In this document: in pieces, positions 54,480 through 64,000 of the stretch
Position numbering within the stretch: position 1 is the first letter of the stretch
Layout of the letters: the number at the start of each line of letters is the position of its first letter
Assembly (NCBI GenBank): GCA_964247055.1
Contig: OZ176052.1
Coordinates: 1,302,001 to 1,366,000 of the forward strand
Source: Paragordius varius
Lineage: Eukaryota > Nematomorpha
Direction of reading: 5' to 3'
Length of the DNA: 64,000 nucleotides
Notes under the pieces: model-generated
What the model was told of the DNA's origin: nothing
Database searches by the model: none
The model's input: the letters and a program-made list of their open reading frames with translations, nothing else
Position numbers and translations under genes: made by a program

Positions 54480-54645
54480 GAATATAAAAATATTTATATT
54501 CGCATGCAACAAAAGGACCACGAAGTGTGGCGTACTTATATGGCATTATATTCATATAATTTTTTAAATGTGGTTATTTAGAGTATAAATATGTGTCAAA
54601 TGGCTATGCAACATTTTTCGGCAACGGTGTGCGGCACTTTGAAAC
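54480..54645. repeat. Possible diverged ~105-bp tandem repeat
   Basis: TTGGAATATAAAAATATT with GCATGCAACAAAAGGACCAC and GTGTGGCGTAC is followed about 105 bp later by TTAGAGTATAAATATGTG with CTATGCAACATTTTTCGGCA and GTGTGCGGCAC. The two halves are similar in order and spacing but much diverged. The G+C-richer parts hint at an old MITE. Confidence 0.35.
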
Positions 54646-55182
54646 AAAAATATTATATTTGATCCTCCCTAAAACTTTTGGGTGAATGCCATTGATATAG
54701 AATAAAGTATCATTGTACTATAAAATCATTCTTCTATCTATATATACCAGTAAACTGGCCTTAAATATAGATACCTGGTTTATTAACCGCATTATGATTA
54801 TGAAAATTAAAAAGAAAACATTTTTTTCTAGAAGTTCAATTTATCAAAAAATTTTATATAACTAAAAATAAAAACAATTTACATTGGGCTATGACAGCCA
54901 GAGATAGTTGATTTTCGCAAAATTTGAGTTTTTTAACTGTAAAATTATAATTTTGGTTTCCTCACCCGAATATCGTTTTGATATTTAGAAAATATGCGGG
55001 AATCCAATGATTGTATTCCATTTTTATATATTTTTCATCTTTCAAGTTGATTTAGAAATAAATCAATATTTTAACTAATGGTTCTAGTATTATTCTTTAG
55101 GCAATAAAATTTCAAAAAAAAGATATCCCAGTTAAAACTATAAAAGTTATCCATTTTTTAACTTATATACAAGCATTTAAAC
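54646..55182. other. AT-rich intergenic sequence, nothing recognised
   Basis: No supported gene. A short perfect inverted pair CCAGT-AA-ACTGG lies near 54,748. Confidence 0.45.
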
Positions 55183-55304
55183 CAGTGATAAAAACTAAAA
55201 AGGGCATAAAATATTTTTTTTGTAAAACCGCAATCCCATTTCTAAAAATGGTTCCGATTCGGTCTCCAAAAAAAGAATAAAAATAATTCCGTTTTCAATC
55301 CCTG
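55183..55304. mobile_element. 122-bp MITE, probably hAT type
   Basis: Begins CAGTGATAAAAACTAAAAAG and ends ATTCCGTTTTCAATCCCTG. In reverse complement the end reads CAGGGATTGAAAAC, matching the start imperfectly. The internal ATGGTTCCGATTCGGTCTCC is typical of the short 'CAGGGATYGAAAACGGAA' class of animal hAT MITEs. Flanking octamers ATTTAAAC and ATATAAAT agree at six of eight positions, as expected of an old 8-bp target duplication. No coding capacity. Confidence 0.65.
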
Positions 55305-55984
55305 ATATAAATACTCGCCAATTTTAACGATCTAATAGAAAAAACAGGAAAATATATTTAGTGGCTTTGAGATGATTTTTTAATAAAATCCCCTAAAATG
55401 CCATAGAGTTAATATTATTTGGATCAATAAAGTTTGCATTTTAATAGTATTAATTTAAAATCACGCCGAGTAAAAACCTCATAAGAACTGTTAGAATAGA
55501 AATTTCCAAAAAAAACTATGACATCCATAACAACTGTGTATACTACAACTAGTCAATGTCGCATTAAATGAAGGAAAGGTGCAGTATTATCATGATATTA
55601 AAAATAATGATTATATTGCTCATATGTTTATTAGGCCTAATCATCAATAAATTATAGGTAAACTTTTATAGCTAGTATGTAGTGTTTGAAATTAGTAAAA
55701 ACAGATCCTAAAACAGGGTCTCTCATAACGCTAAACACAATTTGATACAAAGTGAAGTTATCAACCAAACTGTCCACTAAATTTCTATGGTTCAGGTCAA
55801 AAGCCTTAAGTAACAATAATATAAATTAAGAATCGGATAAAAGTACTGGATAATTAGATAAAATAATATGAGAGATCTAAGCAAAAAAGAGTTGCAAACA
55901 GGAACGAACTTTGCATTATACAAGTTTATAAGTGTTTTTTAACTAGAAAACAATTTATTACACCCAAAATTGAATTAATTCATA
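55305..55984. other. Intergenic sequence 3' of the minus-strand gene
   Basis: No supported gene or repeat between the MITE and the polyadenylation signals of the minus-strand gene. Confidence 0.5.
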
Positions 55985-55990
55985 TTTATT
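55954..55990 (-). terminator. Candidate polyadenylation signals of the minus-strand gene
   Basis: Two AATAAA hexamers on the minus strand, at 55,990-55,985 and 55,959-55,954, lie about 96 and 127 bases after the stop codon at 56,086. Either would give a short 3' UTR. Confidence 0.5.
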
Positions 55991-56085
55991 TAATATAATA
56001 ATTCCCAATAGCCATATTTTTACGATCAAATAATCTCTTAAGCAAACTAACATGGTTTTTGGATTTCTCGTTATTTCTATTATTA

Positions 56086-57173
56086 TCAATTTGTAGGTGA
56101 TGATAGTGTTGTCGTCAAACATTTTTGACACAACATTCTGCGGTGATTTGTCAAACTTTTATTGGGTGATTGTGATGGAAATATCTTCAAACATTTTTCA
56201 CAGGTGACAATACTTATTGGTGTCATTGATTTCCTTTCATTGCCATTCACAAGATTTTGAGTTCGATTTAAATTGTTAGAGTTAATGGTGGTTGTAACAG
56301 GATGAGGACACGAAGAAGGGCTTAACATTTTTTCAAACGTTTCTACTATCCGTGTTGCATATGTATTATTGGATGCTGCTTTACCAAAATTGTAATTATT
56401 ATTATTGTTGTTTCGAGTACTAGTAGTAAATCCATTGCTACTCTCTCCATATTTCGAATTATCATCTTCATATTTAGTTTTATTCCCATGTAAATCAGCT
56501 GATATTGGTGTCGGGAAAATTAAGAAATCTGGTCTAACATACAGCTTGTTGTGGGTCGACATTATTTCTTTACTGCTACTGGTTGGCGTAGAGGGATTCA
56601 AAGACGTATTTAGTAATTTTTCTCGCATACCACTCGTGTATGGTTTTGGTGCACCACTTGTCCATATTTTTGGACGGTTTAATGCTAAAAATGTTTGCTC
56701 ATGCATTTTTTTACCATCATCCGTATCCTTTTTTGATTCATTACTCATAATAATGACAGGAGGAGTATTATTAAAAATATCGGATTTTCTATTATTCTGT
56801 AATAACAAATTCTTGCCACCTTCATCAGGACAAGACCTGACAAAATATTGGTAGGGTGGGGTGTGGCACCTTATATTTTCATATCCAGGTATTGCACTTT
56901 TTTTGTTTTTGCTTCCAAAACTCAAACCTGCCTCATCTTTTGAAGTTTGGGCCAACGTTTGAATATGCTTGCTGGAATTAAAGATTAGCTTTTTCTGATG
57001 ATCTGATGAATGTTTGGTGAAAGAATTGGGACTTTTATTCAATACTTCCATTTTTAATGCATTTGATGACGAATTATTTGTATGATAGGATTGAGACATG
57101 ATATCCAGGGGCGGTTGTATAAGATTATTTGCTAAATTCATTTCATTTCCAATGTTGGGTCTAGAGGAATGGC
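56086..57173 (-). CDS. Exon 8, terminal exon with paired CxxC
   Basis: Acceptor CAATTTTATAG after a 71-bp intron, phase 1. It encodes residues 1,160-1,521, opening HSSRPNIGNEMNLANN, with a long S/N/P-rich stretch including an N-rich run (STRNNNNNNYNFG). It ends with TCEKCLKIF, twenty residues between the inner cysteines, then CQKCL and SSPTN before TGA. The cysteine pairs suit a small zinc-binding knuckle. The 149-codon plus-strand frame at 56,405-56,854 is the antisense of this exon. Confidence 0.82.
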
Positions 57174-60100
57174 CTATAAAATTGAAATATATATAAATAC
57201 TTAAATTATAATTTTCTAAAAATGATGAAATATGGCCCACTTACCCTTATGGGAAACGGATAGTTTGGTTTTAGTGATATCAATGTGAGAGAGCAAACTT
57301 GTTTGATGATGATTGTGTGTCGTTGACGAAAATGTAACATACGAATTCTCGTTAATATTATTAATACTTGTCTTTTGAGAATTGATACCATTATCAATTT
57401 GACACGGGCTATAAGAAATGTATGATGTTTTAGTTTGACTTAGCCCACCCCATTGATTGTTTTTAAATGCGCTTGTACGATTAGTTATACCGTCAGTGTT
57501 TGGCGGATTGAATTTTATTGTGGCATCTTTATGTGCCATTTTTGCTTCCCCAGATACCATCTTCTCTAGTTTTGCGTAAGGCAAAAATTGGTTATTTAAA
57601 AATGATTCACTATTTTCGGTTAATTTTTTCAAGGGTGATAAATTCTTTAGTGAGGTCAATGGAGGTGACGAAGTTTCTATCAACTCTTGGAGAAAGTGAT
57701 ATTTTTTGGGTGTTTTACTTGGCGATGTAGCAATGGATTCGTTACATTCTTTGGTAATATAAATATTATTGGGTTCTAAAGGTTTGTTAAATATTGAACT
57801 CTCTAAAGATTGATCCATCATTGAAACTGAAACGGGACAGTTGTCAATGATTTCTTTAGGCATGACGACACATGGTATGGATGGTATTTTTGAGTTTAAA
57901 CCTCTGAAGTTTGATAATTGTGGTATGATATTAGAAGATGTGTTGATTTTCTCTTTAGTTGAATTTATGTTTGAAATGTGGTTTGTTTTTAAAACATCCA
58001 AATTTCCAATATCAGCTAAAACAGTTTGATGGGTCAAAGATCGTCGCCTTATATCATAGCTGCTTTGGACAGTTGATAAATTAAATGCATCATCGGTAGT
58101 AGTATTTAATGTACACAGTGTTGTGTTAAATATTGGTCCGTTTATTTTGGAGAACGAGGACTTGAAAGGCGAAATAATTTGATTCGATATGCTGGTAGTT
58201 GTTTTTGTAAGTTTGGTTAACGCTCCTTTCTTTTTTATCATTGATCTTGGGATTGTACCTTAACATATAATATTTTATTTAACTATAATCAAAATACTTT
58301 TATAATGTTCTTTTTGTATTTCGCAATGAGATATTGGTCCTGATCAAGATAAAAAATATTAAACTTATGCCCATATTATAATTCTAACGATTGCCATTTA
58401 TTTTTATGCTAAATTTTTTTTGACAAAGTTAGATTATTAAAACCGAATCGAAGTATAAAATCTATATAACAAAATTTCAAACATCTGCCCTAAGCCGCTA
58501 AAATATCTAGGCAATAGAATTTTTATTTTGTGCTTATTAGAACAAATATACTGTGGAAAAAGCATGCATAAAATTATTTACCATATATATTAGTTGAATC
58601 AATCATTTCTTGGTTATTTTGAATATTTGATTTAGTTTGAGAGTTAGGCGTAATAATTTTATGAATTGTAGTGTCAATGCCTAAAGCGAGGGATGATTTA
58701 GATTCAAATTTTTGAATGCGTTCAGATATTCTACGTTTTGTTGCCACGCTTTCAAAAGTGTCCTTAATTAATGTTTGATTTGGTTTAAGATTAGGAGGTA
58801 CTATTTGGCTTGTACAATCCAAAAAATTTGATCTCTCATTGTCATTTATAAATGATTGTTTGGTAACAGTAGAAGGCATAGTATTATCCATCGATTTTCT
58901 ATCATATATACGAATAAATTTATATCGTTTTTTAAATTATCGCTAAAAAAGGTTGTCAAAAGTAAGAGTCATCATATTGATGAATCTATTATAAAGTTTG
59001 ACTGGTCATTCGTGGGCGTGAGATTATTAAATTTATATAAAGAATTATTTATAATTTCAAGTTCGTTTCGAAATTTAAATTTATTGAACTTAATATTGGA
59101 GAACCAAAGATATTTTCAAATGTCCTAAAATTAAAATAGTGTTTCGTTGATATTTATTACTATGATGATCTAAAATTAAAACATTTTATCACAATTAGTG
59201 TTTAACGCAAAAAACAATCCAAAACTTAAACCTTTTCTATGTTACATATTTTATAAAATGAGAACTAAATATAAATCCAAACTTGATGGGAGATGGAATA
59301 AACGATTGAATAGACACTGTACTCATATTCAGATTAGCGGATATTGGGACAATCGATTTGCTTGAGACTGATGTTACATTACTTGACTTAAAAGAATTTA
59401 CGCTTGGCAAATGCGAGGATCGTGGCATATCTATTTTTTTAGATCGATGTAAGATTAATGATTTACTAAATTGATCAAAGGAGGAGCAAGTATCTTTGGC
59501 TATTAGTTTATCTTTTTCTTTTTCTTCTTCTAATAAAGTGTTATTTTGGTAGGGTTCTGCTGTAAATTCAGTATTGCCGTGTAGGTCTTCATCATTATTG
59601 CATGAAATGGTGTGATTTTGTGTAGCAAATAATTGCGATAATTGTCGCGTCAGTAATTGGCATTTATTGTAAAGCACACGGGCTTGGCTTATGAGGTTTG
59701 GGTCGGCTTCATGAACATCCATTGCCTGTCGAGCCCTCTCTGTAATGTAATGAACACAATATATATTTATAGTGTGAGTAAGGATACATTGCTATTTTTT
59801 TATTAATTATTTTCAGAAAACATATTCTCCAATTGGTAATGTTATTGGCTTAAAGATAATTTTTCACTTTTTAGTATTATTAGCCAATAACTCTTCGCTG
59901 TATATATCGGGCAATATTTAATGAAAACAAGCAATGTATACTTAGCCATACTGTATTTTTATAAAATTTCGTAATCAGTTTATTCATTTTGGACATATAA
60001 AAATTTTTAGATTGAGTAAATGGTTTTGAATCCTTTGAATTATTAATATAATTTCCCAAAACAAAAATGCGCTAAACAGCTGAAATATCAGTATTTTGGG

Positions 60101-63100
60101 TACATTTTTTAAAACATATGTACAACGCTTGAAACTTTTATTACATGTTTATAATAATATTTGGAAAAACAACCAATATTTTAAACAAAATACGTTTTTG
60201 GAGTTTTTCTAAATTTCACACGGTAATTGACGCAAAATTTTAACAAAAAAATATATATGTGCTAAACCTTTTAAATATATCGAATTTTGTCTATTTTTCA
60301 AATTCTTTTGGATATACTTTTGTTTAAAATAGATTATGCGTAGGAATCTAAAATCATTCGAATAAATTTGAGTTTAGGAGCCGAAACTTTTATACAACTG
60401 GATTAAACATCATTTTTAAAATTGAAAACCCTATTCCTAGCCTTAAATCTATATTATGATATGAGCAAAGTAATTATTTAGGTACGTGACAAAAAAATAT
60501 GACAACAAGGGGTGCATGAAAGATTATTTTATATTTACTGTAATACCTAAAATTTTATAAACATTAAAAACAAACCTTGGGCTGTAGTGTATAAGCATAA
60601 AGCAGTGGAGGCATCGTTGGAGTTTGCGGCGATTTCCGCTTGATTCATCAAATTTTGCGTTTCTTTCGATAATGTGAAACATTTTTCATCACAATCTACG
60701 ATAAAATTATGTAATTATTAAAAACTCAAAAAACTAAAAAAGGAAAATGTTTTTAAGTGTGAAATTTAGATAAAAGATAATATACCTGAATTCGTTTCTT
60801 GATCACTGGGATAATCTGGTACCAAAGACTTTTGGGGGCAGTTCTTATTAAAATATTTGGTTGAATTTGGAGCATCTAAATTTTATTTATTTATAAATGT
60901 AACCAAACTAATTTAACCAATAAGATAATTTTTAAAAGTTTAGGTAAGAAAAATATTTCTAGTATAAAGATATCTTTGAAAATTAATGAAAATATGGTTC
61001 AATTAAAAAAACTAATTTTCTTTACCCTAAATTTAATTTAAAAATAGGCATTTGATAATATAATATTATTTTAAAAATTAACAGTCTCAACCCAAAATAC
61101 TTCCTATAACCTGATTATGGTTTAATGAATTTGGTTATCAAAATTTATAGAAAATTATACCAAAATATATTTTTTCAACGAAATAAAATACTAATGTCAA
61201 CATGATGTGCGGCCCGTGAAAAAATTATAAATCCAAAATTTGCAAAAATATGATCACAAAATAAATTCTTAAACAATTTTCAATAAACAAGTCTATTCAA
61301 TTGGCAAGAACTATAAAAAATTGTTATGCTAAGTTTGCATTTTACAGTCTCATGTTTAAAATCTAATAAATTATTTATGAATGCCCACATACATTTCGAA
61401 CGCACCCGCTGGATATTTTTTGAATCAAAAATGCGGCTTGCGAAGCCATTTGTGTTGGACATCGCTGATTTAAGCTTTGTAAAACTCAAGGTTTAAGGTA
61501 TTTTAAATATTTACTAAATTATGAAAAATAAATATAAACCTTAAAAAAATTTTAATGCACAATAAAATACTTTTTAGCTAATATAATATATAACTTTACT
61601 GTAATATTAAAAAATTTGTATTCATTCGTGATTGCTAATGCCAAAAAATATAATGATGACGTTAATCACCTGTAATTACATTCATTACATCAAAGCTTAC
61701 CGTTAAATTAAATGTGTCATAATCATTAATTTAATTATTTTCCATATATTATAAATAATAGATTAAAATTTTGTTATTTTTTTTTAATTTTTTAAATAAT
61801 ATACCATTGTTTGTGGCCCAAGTTAAATTTGGATCTTGTGGTAATTTGGCACATGTTGTGATAAGTTTGGACGGACTATTCATATTTTTAAGATTTTCAA
61901 TGCGATTTCTACTATTATCAACACAAATTTTCACATCTATGGGGACGATCTGGGATGTATTTGGTATTGCAAAATTTTTGAGGTACAAGTATGAAGTATC
62001 AGCTAAAGCTTCATAACTACTTCGGGGTAAGCTAGTATAATATTGATTCTCAGTGTCAACAACATTTTTTGCAGAGGATTTCATATCATTCGTTGAAAAA
62101 TAGTTGTTTGAGGAGACATACAATTTGTCGCTAAGACATTGATCATTAGTGATTCTTGAGTTTAGATTGGTATTTGCAGAATAATTATTTGAAGATAAAG
62201 AGATTTGTTGAGGTTGTCGCCATCTTCGTGGCGGACCACTTGATTGGGTTGAAGACAGGTCAGATGATATGGTGCTTCCCTGATCATTATTTGTGAGATA
62301 ACCGGAATCTCGTTTCTCTACAAATATTTCTTGAGCAACTCTACTGCTTGTAGGCCCTAAGAACAGTGAACTGTTACTTCTATCCTCTATTTCATTATTT
62401 GAAACAATATTAGGGAGAGCTAAGTTTGAATTTAAGGGTGTCGTCATACCTGGATATATTGAATATGATTGCGGTGGCGTAGGTGTATAACGATCGATTT
62501 GTAGGGGACTTTTGGAAAGATGTATTCGATAATCTCTAGTCTTTTCATTATCGCAAACATTCGATTTAGCAACATATAAGGATTCTTCTGAAATTTTTGT
62601 ATTCTTTGAATCGTGGGTAATAGATGGTAAAAAGGGGGATTTAAAATATTTTTTTTCATAACTTGAACTGGACAGTGATGTTAATGTCATGTTTGGATCA
62701 AAACACGCCGAACGATTTATTTGCTTATTTGGGTTATTGTAAATTTTATTTGTGGGATTTTCGCTTTGAAGATAGTAAGGCTTGTTGGTGGTAGATGTAA
62801 CCGAGTTATCTAAATAAGTGCATAAAATATTTTTAAGTTTTAGAAGGTCATGAAATAAAAATTAGCTGTATTTGGAAAAACTTACTTTTTTTAACATTCT
62901 ACCTGTAAAATGTAACATTTTACAATTATAATTTATTTAAGATATTTCTGGACTAATAGAGATTATGCAAAATATATTCAAAATCCCAAGCATATAAGTT
63001 TATATATATATATTTATCAAAACTTAAAAATCTTGAATTATAAACCAGTATTTCATTAGTTCAGAAATAATTATCATCTAAAAAGATACTAACAGATTGA

Positions 63101-63775
63101 TAATTTATTAACCGCAATTTTTCCCCTTAAAAGGATCCCATAATTCATCTGTATTATATATATATATATATATATATATTTATTTATTTTAAAAATTATT
63201 AAAAAAGTAATTAGTTTAAGATTTAAATCAATTATATGTAATGGCATACAAAAAAATTGAGTGCTCAACAAATTTTTCGATATATCAAAAAACTATATAC
63301 TTTCATCAATAAAACTTATATTGTGATTAGAATGTTGCTGACGACTAATGAACAGCGAATCGAAATCTTTAGATTTAGTCAAATCGTATGCATTAAACTG
63401 TTCATCTTTACCATATAATTTAGCTTCGTCGTTAGTGCGCTGATAACCTTTAGTGTTATGGGTGGATTTTGCTAATAAGTTGGAGGAGCCTTCAGATCTT
63501 CTCCTATGTTTAACCAATTTTTCTCTTTTTTGATTTTGTTGGCTCAAACTATTTTGTTTGGCATCAATAATAATCATACCAGGTTTAACTGTTTCACTAC
63601 TAGTTTTACAGGGTTGCAAAAATGTCGTCGAATTTCTGCCCCGTATTTTATCACCCGTAAAGCTTTTAACTTTGTCAAATATCAACATAGAATGCTCCTT
63701 TCGATGATGTTGTTGCTTTTGAGGAGTATCCGATGAATATGAGGCATTTAAATTATTGAGAGCGAATTTTAACAT
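56086..63775 (-). CDS. Eight-exon gene, predicted 1,521-residue protein, tentatively USP53/54 (echinus)-like tail
   Basis: Minus-strand exons 63,775-63,301, 62,809-61,805, 60,875-60,786, 60,695-60,576, 59,739-59,283, 58,898-58,582, 58,258-57,245 and 57,173-56,086 all have GT-AG borders. They sum to 4,566 nt, one open frame. Six of the seven introns are phase 1; the intron after exon 5 is phase 2. The protein is mostly S/N/T/K-rich disordered sequence with many SP/TP sites. Around residues 524-600 two helices (CFTLSKETQNLMNQAEIA and ARVLYNKCQLLTRQLSQL, joined through TTAQERARQAMD) resemble the MIT-like helical segment I recall from the USP53/54 C-terminal half. RDSGY near residue 325 recalls the ESGY motif of USP53. 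The protein ends with C-x2-C-x20-C-x2-C. No protease domain is in the window; if the family is right, it lies upstream of 64,000 and exon 1 is internal or an alternative start. That the gene is real is much surer than the family. Confidence 0.72.
57245..58258 (-). CDS. Exon 7 (1,014 nt)
   Basis: Acceptor TGTTAAG, donor AAGG/GTAAGT (consensus), phase 1 both sides. It encodes residues 822-1,159, opening TIPRSMIKKKGALTKLTK and closing LSVSHKG. Low-complexity S/T/N-rich with SP/TP motifs (ATSPSKTPKK, SSPPLTSLKNLSPLKK). There is no known domain. The overlapping plus-strand frames at 57,518-57,730 and 57,841-58,029 are shadows. Confidence 0.8.
58582..58898 (-). CDS. Exon 6 (317 nt)
   Basis: Acceptor ATGATAG, donor TATG/GTAAAT. 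It enters in phase 2 and leaves in phase 1. It encodes KSMDNTMPSTVTKQSFIN through a basic helical stretch, VATKRRISERIQKFESKSSL, to DSTNIYG. The acceptor has only a modest pyrimidine tract, and the phase change makes this the least certain junction. Confidence 0.68.
59283..59739 (-). CDS. Exon 5, second helix of the MIT-like segment
   Basis: Acceptor ACATTACAG; the first codons (ERARQA) complete the previous exon's last codon and precede MDVHEADPNLISQARVLY, then NKCQLLTRQLSQLFATQN. The remainder is S/N-rich. I placed the donor at ATCAA/GTTTGG because it is phase 2 and matches exon 6. An alternative donor (TAT/GTAACA) at 59,248 would be phase 0 and break the frame. Confidence 0.7.
60576..60695 (-). 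CDS. Exon 4 (120 nt), first helix of the MIT-like segment
   Basis: Acceptor ATCGTAG, donor CAAG/GTTTGT, phase 1 both sides. It encodes DCDEKCFTLSKETQNLMN, then QAEIAANSNDASTALCLYTT and AQ. This is an amphipathic helical hairpin with the 'many small steps' look of MIT/TPR-like repeats (ND-STALCLYTTAQ). Confidence 0.78.
60786..60875 (-). CDS. Exon 3 (90 nt)
   Basis: Acceptor AAATTTAG, donor CAG/GTATAT, phase 1 on both sides. It encodes DAPNSTKYFNKNCPQKSL, then VPDYPSDQETNS. It is too short to stand out by open-frame length but fits exactly between exons 2 and 4. The D/E-rich end leads into the helical segment. Confidence 0.75.
61197..61467 (-). mobile_element. hAT-like MITE copy in intron 2, truncated at its right end
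   Basis: On the minus strand it runs from CAGCGATGTCCAACACAAAT, GGCTTCGCAAGCCGCATTTT, through GCGGGTGCGTTCGAAATGTA, ATTAGATTTTAAACATG, TATAGTTCTTGCCAATT, ATCATATTTTTGCAAATTTT to CACGGGCCGCACAT. This parallels 30,397-30,660 throughout. The last ~35 bp of the 30-kb copy are not recognisable here. A 69-codon frame at 61,280-61,489 is inside the element and not a gene. Confidence 0.8.
61805..62809 (-). CDS. Exon 2
   Basis: After acceptor TTATTTAG, it encodes residues 159-493, opening NNSVTSTTNKPYYLQSENP in phase 1. It contains several proline-directed sites (KSPF, KSPL, YTPTPP, TTPLN) and RDSGYLTNNDQGSTISSD with PPRRWRQP soon after. It ends WATNN plus G before donor GTATAT. The open frame runs on past the donor to 61,749, but the donor restores phase with exon 3. 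Confidence 0.75.
63155..63179. repeat. (AT)n microsatellite in intron 1
   Basis: About 12 AT dinucleotides followed by TTTATTTATTT, within the first intron of the minus-strand gene. Confidence 0.9.
63301..63775 (-). CDS. Exon 1 (first recognisable coding exon)
   Basis: Codes for residues 1-158 of the model, beginning MLKFALNNLNASYSSD at an ATG preceded by AAAATT. It is basic and hydrophilic (for example KREKLVKHRRRSEGSS), and ends ISFIDE plus one base before donor GTATAT. The frame upstream of this ATG meets a stop within about 30 bases, with no AG between, so either this ATG starts translation or the exon begins at a later AG (such as CTCAAAAG near 63,718) joined to exons outside the window. 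Confidence 0.65.
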
Positions 63776-64000
63776 AATTTTGGTTTTTATAATAACCAAT
63801 ATTACATGTAATTAGGGATAGTATAGTATAGTACTTTTGCGATGGAAAAAATCCTTAAGGTATAAAAACTAATATATGTATATATGTGTCTTGTCAGTTC
63901 TGTAGTAATGTTAATTTGTGACAAAAAATAATGGCATAGCAAAAAAAAGCGAGTTAAATGAGATAAGATTGATAAATGAACAAAAGTTAATTATATATGT
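63776..64000. other. 5' flank or upstream intron of the minus-strand gene
   Basis: AT-rich sequence with a short ATAGTATAGTATAGTAC run (63,819-63,833). On the minus strand an acceptor-like ATTACTACAG (63,901-63,910) is followed by about 90 bases open in one frame, but that is not the frame of exon 1. It could be a 5' UTR exon. No promoter element is recognisable with confidence. Confidence 0.35.

Noticed and set aside
56405-56854. 149-codon plus-strand frame
   Set aside because: It is the antisense of terminal exon 8, whose splice phase and composition support the minus strand.
57206-57397. 63-codon minus-strand frame across the exon 7/intron 7/exon 8 region
   Set aside because: It is in the wrong frame relative to the spliced model and crosses a consensus donor (AAGG/GTAAGT).
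61280-61489. 69-codon minus-strand frame
   Set aside because: It lies inside the hAT-like MITE copy in intron 2.
63089-63271. 60-codon minus-strand frame with an IYIYIYI run
   Set aside because: It spans the (AT)n microsatellite in intron 1.

Overview
The window is A+T-rich eukaryotic DNA, by eye about three quarters A+T. It has GT-AG introns and no prokaryotic gene organisation, and it looks like an animal, probably an arthropod. The arthropod guess rests on AT-richness, hAT-type MITEs and one spliced gene that I tentatively link to the USP53/54 (echinus) family. It is not a species identification.

Layout. (1) 1-26,560: satellite array 1, about 265 head-to-tail copies of a ~99-bp monomer with nested higher-order structure (690 bp, ~1.09 kb, and one ~7.2-kb tandem duplication). 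The array runs off the left edge of the window. (2) 26,560-34,985: AT-rich single-copy DNA. It holds a 1.65-kb segment with a paralogue at 51 kb, fragments of hAT and foldback MITEs, a diverged ~600-bp tandem duplication, and short exon-like pieces on the minus strand that look like a decayed gene (weak borealin-like resemblance). (3) 34,985-50,790: satellite array 2, a diverged relative of array 1 built on an ~840-bp higher-order unit of about nine monomers, with a 3.47-kb tandem duplication in its middle. (4) 50,790-55,985: a second single-copy flank. It includes the paralogue of the 26.8-28.4 kb segment, two members of a foldback MITE family and a 122-bp MITE. (5) 55,985-64,000: one minus-strand gene with eight recognisable coding exons. 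They splice in one frame to a predicted 1,521-residue low-complexity protein with a helical, MIT-like segment and a C-terminal paired CxxC motif.

Reading of the whole. Both arrays share monomer ancestry, orientation and strong C-over-G asymmetry, and each is followed on its right side by a copy of the same flank. The locus therefore looks like an old duplication of [array + flank], after which each array homogenised separately. This is the architecture of pericentromeric or other heterochromatin next to a gene. I see no CRISPR array, tRNA, rRNA, virus-derived element or complete transposase gene.
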